NCBI GenBank assembly: GCA_030068075.1
Contig: CM057837.1
Span: forward strand, 20,243,691 to 20,307,690
Reading direction: 5' to 3'
Length of the DNA: 64,000 nt
Source of the DNA: Paguma larvata
Lineage: Eukaryota; Chordata; Mammalia; Carnivora; Viverridae
The translations under genes and the position numbers were made by a program. The notes beneath the pieces were generated by a model. It was not told the origin of the DNA. It made no database searches and saw only the letters and a list, made by a program, of their open reading frames with translations. Below are positions 56,195 through 64,000 of this stretch, one piece after another. Numbering within the stretch: position 1 is the stretch's first letter; each line of letters starts with the position of its first letter.

Positions 56195-56960
56195 CGCTTT
56201 GCTGCATCCCAAAGGACCGTTGTGTTTTCGTTTTTATTGGCTTCTCTGTACTTTTTTGTTCCCTCTTTAATTTCTTGGTTAACCCATTCATTCTTCAGCA
56301 CAATGGTCTTTAATCTCCAAGTATTTGAGGTCTTTCTAAATTTCTTCCCGTGGTTGATTTCACGTTTCATAGCAGGGTCTGAAAATATGCACGGTATGAT
56401 ATTGACCTTTTTGCATTTTTTGGGGGCTGATTTGTGACCTAGTACGTGATCGGTTCTGTGCTCGAGAAGAATGTGTATTCTGCTGCTTTAGGATGAAATG
56501 TTCTGAATAGATCTGTTAAGTCCCTCTGGTCTAGGGTGGCATTTAAAGCCGTTGTTTCCTTATTGATTTTCTGCTTGGATGACCTGTCCATTGCTGTAAG
56601 TGGGGTGTTAAAGTCCTCTTCTATTATTATTTTTTTTATTTTAGTGTTTATTTATTTCAGAAAAAGAGAGACAGAGCATGGGTAGTGGAGGGGCAGAGAG
56701 AGAGGGAGATACAGAATCCGAAGCAGGCTCCAGGCTCTGAGCCATCAGCACAGAGCCCGACGTGGGGCTATCAGCACAGAGCCCAACGCGGGGCTCGAAC
56801 TCACGAACTGTGAGATCATGACCTGAGCCGAAGTCAGACGCTTAACCAACTGAGCCACTCAGGCGCCCCGTTCTATATTTGTATTATTATCGATGAGTTT
56901 CTTGATGTTTGTGATTAATCGATTTATGTATTTGGGTGCTTTCAGGTTGGGGACATAAAT
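56195..56960 (-). mobile_element. L1 ORF2 fragment, antisense, split by a SINE
   Basis: On the minus strand, 56188-56370 translates to WVNQEIKEGTKKYREAN and NTTVLWDAAK. This is the linker just after the endonuclease domain of L1 ORF2p. The sequence continues left to right through TCTGTGCTCGAGAAGAATGT and GTGGGGTGTTAAAGTCCTCT, resumes after the SINE at 56870 and ends near TTTGGGTGCTTTCAGGTTGG. It is non-coding through decay. Confidence 0.85.
56629..56869 (-). mobile_element. Feline tRNA-Lys SINE nested in L1, with internal duplication
   Basis: Reverse copy inserted into the L1 of 56195-56960. A 26-bp body segment is tandemly repeated at 56744-56769 and 56770-56795 with two differences, so this copy is longer than its relatives. 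The TSD (TTCTATTATT / TTCTATATTT) is approximate. Confidence 0.92.
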
Positions 56961-56989
56961 GCGTCTATCCCCCTGTAAAGAAAGCGTGT

Positions 56990-57850
56990 GCTGGGTGTCT
57001 CCATCTCTGTCTTCACCCCGAGCCACTCCCTCAACCTTAGATTTGTGGAGTCAGCTGCTTGCTGGACATCCAAGAGCATGTCTGCCAGGTACCCGGCACT
57101 CAACATGGCCAAGGTGGAACTCCCCGTCTCTTTTCCCTCCTGTATGAGCTACCCATCTCAAGTGTCAGCTGAGGTTCCTAGTTCTGTCCCCGCATCTGTG
57201 TTTCCCATCCCAAAGGCTTATATCTTGGTCTGGCCGTTTGTTTGGACGCTCACCCCAGCTTCCTCTAACTGACCCTCCTGCTGCAGTTGTTTCTTTCCTC
57301 CAAAGTCTTATCTACATGGCTGTCAGAGAGGTCTTTGGCTCCAAAGCTTGCGTCTGCTCAGGTCGCTGTCACATTTAATGGCTCCCATTACACGGAATAC
57401 AGTCCTCAATACTTGCAACTTGAAGGATTAGTCCCCAGCCTGCCTATCTGAGCAACGGTGTGTCTCCCTACTTCAGACTCTACACCCAATACCTGAAACT
57501 CCACATAGCTTCGCATTTCCTGTGCCCAGCCCCCACTAGCCTGCTCTTCCTGCACACTCCATGCCTTTGAGAAAGTAGTTACCCCTATCTGCAATGGTCT
57601 CTCCCTCATCCCTCTCCATCTCCTGCCTCACTACCTCCTCACGCTCGACTTCTTCTTCTCCATCTTTCATGGCTCACTTGGGTGCCACCTCCCTCAGGCT
57701 GGCTTCAGGGTTAGAAGCCTTTCCTTGAGCTCCTGTGGTGCTTTGGGCATCCCTCTATCATGGAGTTCTCATTACTCTTTGGGTCTGTCTTTCACCAGAT
57801 GGTGAGCTCGTGGGGTGTCTTATTCCCAGTGTCCAGCACAATAAATATTA
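56990..57850 (+). mobile_element. Long L2 3' region, sense
   Basis: The order GCTTGCTGGACATCCAAGAG, CACTCAACATGGCCAAGGTG, AATGGCTCCCATTACACGGA, CTGCCTATCTGAGCAACGGT, CACTTGGGTGCCACCTCCCT, AGCCTTTCCTTGAGCTCCTG and CCCAGTGTCCAGCACAATAA is that of sense L2. About 860 bp are preserved, the best L2 in the window. Confidence 0.75.
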
Positions 57851-58332
57851 CATAAGAGAATATTGAGGTGTGACTTACAATAACAAAACATATGGAAAAT
57901 AGCAAAATCAACCCCCGGCATTTGATTTTCTGGTGTAAGGAGGAACAGAATTCCTTGTTAGATCAGCTGATCTAATAAGCAGAGAAAAAGAATGTTCTCA
58001 TGAAATTATGCACTCACCTTCTGTTTTCACTTGCTGACATAGAGAATCCATCTAATTGGATTTTCTCCTTGGGGAAATCTAAAGGAAATGGGTCCCTTGC
58101 TATTGCATTTCCAATATGGCCGTTGTCCACCTCCTCTCTTTTCTCACGGGACCTTCGGCTTCTAGCCCCTTTTAAATTAGACACACATCTGAGAAAGCCT
58201 CAAGTGAGCACATTCTCAGTTTCAGTCATGGCTTCTCAGCACGTCAGAAAGGCAAGGGACACGGGTTACCCAGGCTGAGAGGGGACAGTCCTAGACAAAA
58301 AGAATATGCCTACAGATTCGCCTGAAATTCAG
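57851..58332. other. Unique intronic sequence, nothing recognised
   Basis: No repeat or exon was supported. Confidence 0.4.
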
Positions 58333-58360
58333 TCATCCATCCATCCATCCATCCATCCAC
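58333..58360. repeat. CATC microsatellite, about six units
   Basis: A short uninterrupted tetranucleotide tract, followed by sequence resembling the end of an old MIR or L2. Confidence 0.9.
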
Positions 58361-58458
58361 TTGCCCATCTGTTCTTCCACTCGACACTTCCGATCCAGCA
58401 CTTAGCACAGCACCTGCCTCAGACACTCAGTAAACCTTTCCTGAGCAGCTTGTAAGGG

Positions 58459-58640
58459 CAGCGCCACCCAGTAGTTAAGAGTACAAGTTCTGCTCCAAAA
58501 CCACTCTAGCGTTGCCACAGGTCGTAGGACCTTGAGTGTGTTACCGAACCTCCCTATATCTCAGTTTCCTTGTTTAAATTGGGACAAAAATGGTGTCTAA
58601 CCCACAGAGCCAGATATGAGGCACAATCAGGACTCAATGA
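58459..58640 (+). mobile_element. MIR element, sense
   Basis: GCCACCCAGTAGTTAAGAGT, TCTAGCGTTGCCACAGGTCG, CTCAGTTTCCTTGTTTAAAT and CAATCAGGACTCAATGAG follow the sense MIR order. Confidence 0.75.
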
Positions 58641-59140
58641 GATGCACCTGGGGGGTGTGGGACAGCAATGAAGAGCAAAGAGCCCTCCTGTGGCTTATGT
58701 TCTTAGGGGGATGTAGACAAGTAAAGAAACTGAAGGGGCTCGAGGATGTGGGGGGTGGCGGTGATGGAGGCCACCTCACGTGATCAGGAAAGGCCCCTCT
58801 GCAAAGACATTTCAACGAACGTCTGAAGGATGAAAAGGGCCCGACCCCATGACAAGCCATGCGGGGGATGCGCCAGGCACAGGGCACGCACGTACAAAGG
58901 CTCCAAGTGGGATAGGTGTGAAATGTTCTAGAACGTGCCAGGAGGCAGCGTGGGCTGGGGTGGACTGAGTCACAGGAAAGCAGGCACGGCGTGTCGGGAG
59001 GGTAAGGTTGTGAGCACCTGGAAGGGCGTGGAAGGCATCGGGAGTTCATTCCAAGCACAGTGAGAAGGCACTCGGGGCCTTAGGCAGGCAGGGGAGCGTG
59101 TGACCCCAAAGTGGGGCCCGGACGGTTCCATCACTGCCCC
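58641..59140 (-). mobile_element. L2 3' region, antisense
   Basis: AGAGCCCTCCTGTGGCTTAT, GGAAAGGCCCCTCTGCAAAG, ACGTCTGAAGGATGAAAAGG, GGCACGCACGTACAAAGGCT and CATCGGGAGTTCATTCCAAG are the antisense of L2 in order. It begins directly at the end of the MIR. Confidence 0.6.
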
Positions 59141-60036
59141 GGGCTCCTCCCAGCCCGAGGGAAACGCGAGGGGGACCGTCTGGCACTGAGAGGAGGTCAG
59201 GGCGGAGAGTGGGGCGAGTGCCGTTACGCAGCGCGGGGCCCACGGACACCGCACTCCCGGAGCGCCCCTGTGGAAGAGCAGCCCACGGCTTGAGCGGTGC
59301 AGAGGGCCTCAGGCCACGCCCGCTGGCTGCCCTCCGTCTCCTGCCTCAGTCCCTCAGGTGACACGGAGGCGTGAGCACGTCCGGCCTCTCCGAGCTCAAG
59401 ATGCCTGGCCCAGCCCGGAGCGCCCAAGCGTCTGTCTGACTGCGTGCCTCCCTCCGTTTGGGAAGGTTGACGCCCACAGCGCCGTCCAGGTGCCTGTGCC
59501 CCAGCGTCCTTGGTGTCACCTTCGGGCCACACGCTCAGGCGTTGCTCAGCAGCCAGTCTCCCCCTCTGTCAACGAAGGAAACCACGATGTTGTTGAAGAG
59601 AGTTGAAGAACTCTCTAGAACTCAGAGTGTGGCTGAGATGGTATTTCTGTTTAAGGGACATTCGGACAACAAGGACAACAGTACGTTTTTTAAGGCAGAA
59701 GTGTTCATGCATCTTTGCGTTACCGTACAGAGTCCCATTTTAAGACCTCACAATTAATTTTTCCGCGCCTATGGCCCCAACATCCCTCTTGTCCACAAGT
59801 TTGCTGACTGTCCTCTACCGGAAGCTCGTCTCCAGTTCCTGGCTTTCCTGGGGGATTTCCCGTGCCCCCCACACTTGAGGCGAGTCTTCTCCTCGGAGAC
59901 CCATCTAAACTAGCTCTCAGAAAGCCTTAAAATATCATCCGTTTGTGTCATAAATTATATCTCTACACTTGGTGTTATAAATTATATCTCTACAAATTCC
60001 TATGTGTGATACTTCTCTTAGTATTAGGTTCATTAG
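59141..60036. other. Unique sequence, GC-rich on the left
   Basis: No repeat family was recognised. An 18-bp direct repeat lies at 59950-59994. Confidence 0.4.
59950..59994. repeat. 18-bp direct repeat
   Basis: ATAAATTATATCTCTACA occurs at 59950-59967 and 59977-59994, separated by nine bases. Confidence 0.9.
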
Positions 60037-60049
60037 AAATAAAGATCCA

Positions 60050-60246
60050 CGGGGCGCCTGGGTGGCTCAGGTGGCTGAGCGTCCAACTCTGGCTCAGGTC
60101 ATGATCTCACAGTTCGTGAGTTCGAGCCCCGCGTCGGGCTCTGTGCTGATGGCTCAGAGCCTGGAGCCTGCTTCTGATTCTGTGTCTCCCTCCATCCCTG
60201 CCCCTCCCTCACTTGCGCTCTCTCATAAATAAATTAACGTTAACAA
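60050..60246 (+). mobile_element. Feline tRNA-Lys SINE, near-consensus head
   Basis: The head and body are close to the consensus of the other copies (GGGGCGCCTGGGTGGCTCAG). The CT block is shortened. The TSD is AAATAAAGATCCA at 60037-60049 and AAATAAGGATCCA at 60247-60259, with one transition. Confidence 0.95.
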
Positions 60247-60259
60247 AAATAAGGATCCA

Positions 60260-61701
60260 GCACTGTTTAGAGCAGAACTACTGAAGTATTAACAAAATAG
60301 AAGCAAAATAATAAAGCTATGAATGAACAGTAAGTAATATAAGTAATAGCGATATAACTCGAATTGTATTAAATCTGCTTTTTCGCCTCTGTGATCTCGA
60401 AGCTGACCGAGCCCCCTTTCCCCAGGAGCACTGAGGCTGTTGTGGGCCCTTCCTCGTGTAGCTACGGCTCTGACTCCTCCTCGCCATCCCATGCTCGCGT
60501 GTCCTCTGCCTGCCTGCCCCCCCCAGCGTTGTCTCGCCCCCTCTCTGCCCCGTTTCTCCAGCCCCTCCCTTCAGATGACCATTCTCCCCAAGCCCCTGCC
60601 GCTGGATTTCACATCCCATCTCTCTGCTTCCCTTTAGAACCACCTGGAAAGACGCACTGACCCTTTCTGTCCCCATCTCCTTGGCCTCCTTTGCAGCTGC
60701 CCCCTTCAAAGTCGCCAGCCTCCCATGCCTCCCTTACCTGCCCAGGCCCATCCCCGCAGGGCAGGAGTCTCCCTGGCGGTGAGCCCGCCCAGAGAATCCT
60801 GGGAAAATCTCGCAGGAGGGACACTTCGAGGATGAGGGTCTTAGACCGAAAACAACAGGGAGGCTGGCCTCCTCCAGCGTGGTCTGAGCAGGCAGTAAGA
60901 GGGGTGGGCGGGGCGGGAGGGTCCTCATCCCTTCATCAGTGGGTGCGGGAGCTCATCTATCTCGTGTTTGGGGTACACACTTCTCCAACACTCGCTGATA
61001 AGTAGAGCACAAGTCAGACCTCTGTAAGGGTCTAACTGAGTTAAGCCAGGCATCTCCTAAATATATTGCGATCCATGTAACATGGAGAAATTACTTTCAG
61101 TTCTGGACTTGGCCGGGAGAGGAGCTAAAGAAATTGACTAGAAGGAAAGTATTCCTCGCCTGTTATGTCAACAACCTCCAACTTCTGTCTCTTCCCTACC
61201 TGTTTGCCAGCGCTCTGGATGCAAGTCCTAACTCAAGCCAATGGAAGCAGAAGGGGGGGGGGTTCTTGAGGAAGGGGAGAGGCAGCGTGGGTCCCCAGCA
61301 CACGTGGAAGGTCTCCCCCTTTCTCCCCTTTGCCGGAGCTGAGTAGTGGCTGTCCGGGCAGTGTCCTCTTACAGCAAGGGACCAGGCTGAGGGAAGCCCT
61401 GTGAGCATATTCTTGGAGCTTCGAGAACAGAGAGGCACGACTTTTTCCCCGGGGGCGCCAGCTCACAGCGTGCTGTAGGGAAGAGTGGTGGGCGGCCAGC
61501 TCGGAGCCCTGCTCCATGTCTGGACTGGAAGCGGAGTCCAGTTATGCTGAAAAGAATAAAATAGTGCATATGACGAAAGAAATTGCAAAATAATTTAAAG
61601 CTTGAAGAAACTCCTGCTTTGCTATCATCCCTGAAGACCTAGTTGGCCATGTACAATTCTGGTTGGGTAAATAGGGCTTTTTTCTCCTTGTAATTCATCT
61701 T
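60260..61701. other. Unique intronic sequence, nothing recognised
   Basis: GC-rich in the middle. Several overlapping frames on both strands have no known family. A G-run lies at 61253-61262. Confidence 0.4.
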
Positions 61702-61711
61702 AGAATTTCAG

Positions 61712-61931
61712 TCTTGAGACACCTGGGGGGCTTAGTCGGTTAAGCATCTGGCTCTTGACTTCAGTTCAGGTCAGGATCTCACTGTTTGTGGGTTGGAGCC
61801 CTGCATCGGGCTCTCTGCTGACAGTGCCTGGAGTCAGCTTGAGATTCTCTGTCTACCTCTCTCTCTCTCCATTCTTCCCCTTCTCTCTCTCTCTCTCTCT
61901 CAAATAAATTTAAAAAAAAATTTTTAAGTTC
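61712..61931 (+). mobile_element. Feline tRNA-Lys SINE, diverged
   Basis: GAGACACCTGGGGGGCTTAG head, altered body (GACAGTGCCTGGAGTCAGC) and a long CT run. The TSD is AGAATTTCAG at 61702-61711 and AGTATTTCAG at 61932-61941. Confidence 0.92.
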
Positions 61932-61941
61932 AGTATTTCAG

Positions 61942-62529
61942 CGTGTCCAAAATCATTTTTCCTCACTTCCCGCAGGGCTGCTTTTAACGTTTCATTGTTG
62001 TCTTAAATGTTCTTTGACACGTTAGTATCGACAGCCGGTTCTCTCACCTGAGGAAGCGGCAGGGGTGATGTCACCGATCCAGAATTATTTTCCCAACAGG
62101 TGGTTTAGCCATTGATTCTAGATGGCGGAGCCTTGTGACTGCCTGGCAGTAATTCTCCCGGCTTGGAGATCTGCCCATGCCGTCGGTAGAGCGTGTGCCT
62201 GTGTGCGTGTCCCCGCACGCACGCCCCCGTGTGCGCCTGTGTCACTGGGCGCACACGCCTGTAGAGTGTTAGAAGAAGGAGGTGACGGGGCGGGGGGGAG
62301 GCGGTGAGGGCTCCTTGTGTACTGCGGGGGCTGTTGTTCAAAGCCCACGCGTCTGAATCCCGCCCGTCTGGGTCTCCTCCTGACTCCTTCCTGAGTAGGT
62401 GGAAGGCCCTTTGGGAGCCTCATAGGGTTGTCTATAAAGTAAGGACGGGCCGGATGCTGGCTGCCCCATTGGCACCATATCGACATGCTTCCCCACTCAC
62501 CCTTTAATGTTGTTTTTCTTTTTCCACAG
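61942..62529 (+). other. 3' end of the intron before the ADAM12 exon
   Basis: Unique sequence leading to the acceptor. A GT/GC-rich stretch lies at 62190-62250. The last 25 bases are pyrimidine-rich and end in CACAG. CTTTAAT at about 62501-62507 is a possible branch site. Confidence 0.6.
62505..62529 (+). promoter_or_regulatory. ADAM12: Splice acceptor of the ADAM12 exon
   Basis: A pyrimidine-rich tract (TTTTTCTTTTTCCACAG) ends in AG at 62528-62529, with no AG between it and the tract start. Confidence 0.85.
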
Positions 62530-62608
62530 AGGTCTCATTGCTCACAGCTTCACAGAAACTCATTATCTGCAAGATGGCACTGATGTCTCCCTCACTCGAA
62601 ATTACACG
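62530..62608 (+). CDS. ADAM12: ADAM12 (meltrin alpha) prodomain exon, partial gene
   Basis: This 79-bp exon supplies the last base of a split codon, then 26 whole codons, ending on a codon boundary at ACG. The product includes FTETHYLQDGTDVSL and then TRNYT, the signature of the ADAM12 prodomain just before its Gly-His-Cys-Tyr-Tyr-His-Gly-His motif, which the next exon would encode. ADAM12 is a membrane or secreted zinc metalloprotease-disintegrin. Its prodomain folds early, holds the protease inactive by a cysteine switch and is removed by furin-type enzymes in the Golgi. The mature enzyme is linked to cell fusion, IGFBP and growth-factor shedding. NYT is an N-glycosylation sequon. ADAM19 and ADAM33, the nearest paralogues, differ in this stretch as I know it. 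I place it as about the fourth exon. The catalytic HExxH domain is not in this window. Confidence 0.88.
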
Positions 62609-62614
62609 GTAAGT
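62609..62614 (+). promoter_or_regulatory. ADAM12: Splice donor of the ADAM12 exon
   Basis: ACG followed by GTAAGT, a consensus U1-binding donor. Confidence 0.88.
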
Positions 62615-64000
62615 CTGGTGGCAAGACCACCGCGAGGCCGTGCTGTCAAATCTGTGCTTAAACTTCGTAGCTGTTTTCTCCTACGTGAAGCCACGTGCCC
62701 AGACTCTTCGCTTAGATCCCACGAGGCGCCTAAGCATCGCTAAGGTTTTAGGCATTCCATTATAACTCCGGGAAAACTTGGCCTTGGCCAGCTTTGTGCC
62801 AGGACAGTCCTTGGAGATACGGCCGGCCCGAAAACCACCTTCCCGTAACTAGAGGCTGCTCAGTCGGGCAAATGCTTTCTAGAAAACCTAGCCACATTTC
62901 AAGACGCCTTGGAAAGCAGCTGTCCCGGGGCTGAACTGAGCTGTATTCGAAGTAAAACAGACTCTGCTCAACCTATAAATGTGTCCTACCTATTACAAAT
63001 GTAACCTACCCATTATAAGCGTATCCACCAGAAATAAATGTATAGGCCATTCATTTATATGAATGATAAATCCACCATAAATACTATGATTCTATATCGT
63101 GGTGGTTACCATCATGTGACATTCATCACCTTTTAGTACTCAAAGTTTTATGTGTACCTTGGACAAGATGCTAATTTTATTTGTTCCTTTAACAAGTGTT
63201 TCCTGTGTATTCTGCATGCTCTGCCTGCGTGAACATGGGCATTCAAGGAGAGTTGCTGCCCTCCGAGGCCTGGGAAAGCTAGTTTTTTGGTTTTTGTTTT
63301 TTCAAAAAGCTGTGGATATTTGTTTTAATAAGAATTAGATTCAAGGAAGTCTTTACGTTTGTGATTGAAGGGTCGTCAAGCAGCCGTTGTCGACTGCCGG
63401 GTTTCCCCCTTTATCACTCGTGTGCCATGTGGCACTTACGAACTGATGCCTTCGGACTCATGGTGATTTGGTGGAATGACCTGATACTGACTCCAGGCTG
63501 CAGAAAGCAAATGGGAATCCCGGCTATAATAGAACCAAGTATGAACTTGTGTTTCTACCTGGTCAAGTTTAAAAGAGAGTCCAAGAAATCCCCAAGAGGT
63601 AAAGACGAAGAAGGGTTATAGGCTCAGAGCAATAGGCTGGTGAGTTGGGGTCTTGGGACTTCAAAGTGCTACTCGGGTCCAGAGAGAAGACCTGGTGCTC
63701 GGGACCAGGGACAAGACACGTGGGCGTCTACAACCGAGAGGCTTGCAAAGCTGGGCCCCCAGGGAGCTGCTTCCTCTGTGGGAAAGGAACAAAAATGTCT
63801 AGTCTGGAGAAGAGACAACTATCTCAAGGTATCCTGGATTGAGGAAATATCTCATAAAAAATAGAGAATTGAAAACCCAGCTAGCCTTATAAGCATATGT
63901 TTGCAATGGAGCGGACTGGTGTTTAAATGTCTAACACCTGCATAGAAATGCAATTCCCAGTCGATACAATAACCTCCAAACTGGTCCGAAATCAGTAGTC
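62615..64000 (+). other. ADAM12: Start of the following ADAM12 intron
   Basis: Unique sequence to the window end. No SINE or LINE was recognised, and the next ADAM12 exon is not reached. Short frames such as 63361-63621 have no known family. Confidence 0.55.

Noticed and set aside
1..64000. Defence islands, CRISPR arrays, integrons or other prokaryotic systems
   Set aside because: Repeat content and splice structure are mammalian. The direct repeats seen are SINE, microsatellite or simple duplications.

Overview
This is about 64 kb of mammalian nuclear DNA, almost certainly from a cat-family (felid) or closely related feliform carnivore. The evidence is 23 copies of the tRNA-Lys-derived carnivore SINE in its feline form. 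Each has a tRNA-like head, a CT-rich middle and an A-rich tail, and most are flanked by target-site duplications (TSDs). A short 3' end of a carnivore-type L1 is also present. There are no bacterial-style genes, operons, CRISPR arrays or phage modules. Nearly every open reading frame longer than 60 codons is a chance frame or lies in a repeat. || The one piece of protein-coding gene I can support is a 79-bp exon on the + strand at 62530-62608. It encodes part of the prodomain of ADAM12 (meltrin alpha), with a good polypyrimidine tract and AG acceptor before it and a consensus GTAAGT donor after it. The rest of the window therefore reads as intron of a very large gene transcribed left to right: about 62.5 kb of the preceding intron and 1.4 kb of the next. 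No second ADAM12 exon was recognised. || Layout. 1-3.4 kb: a dense CpG island at about 220-620, a tandem pair of SINEs, and old MIR and L2 fragments. 3.4-17 kb: mostly unique DNA with five SINEs and several old hAT-type and L2 relics, including a repeat-free AT-rich block at 9.7-12.6 kb. 17-24.5 kb: an ERVL-MaLR-type LTR, L2 and MIR relics, a perfect 35-bp tandem duplication, CpG-rich stretches and SINEs. 25-38.4 kb: SINEs, MIR and L2 relics, an ATGG microsatellite grown from an L2 tail, an older L1 3' end, and an LTR split by a SINE. 38.8-41.2 kb: an old antisense L1 containing a young L1 3' end, a perfect 29-bp tandem duplication and two SINEs facing head to head. 44.3-47.6 kb: a GC- and CpG-rich unique block. 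50-59 kb: antisense L2, several MIRs, an antisense L1 split by a SINE, and a long sense L2. 59-64 kb: two SINEs and the ADAM12 exon. || I found no new biological system. The items most worth following up are the intronic CpG island, the 44-47.6 kb CpG-rich block, the head-to-head SINE hairpin, and several nested or duplicated structures that look recent. Repeat family names and edges come from reading by eye, without RepeatMasker, so subfamily names are approximate.
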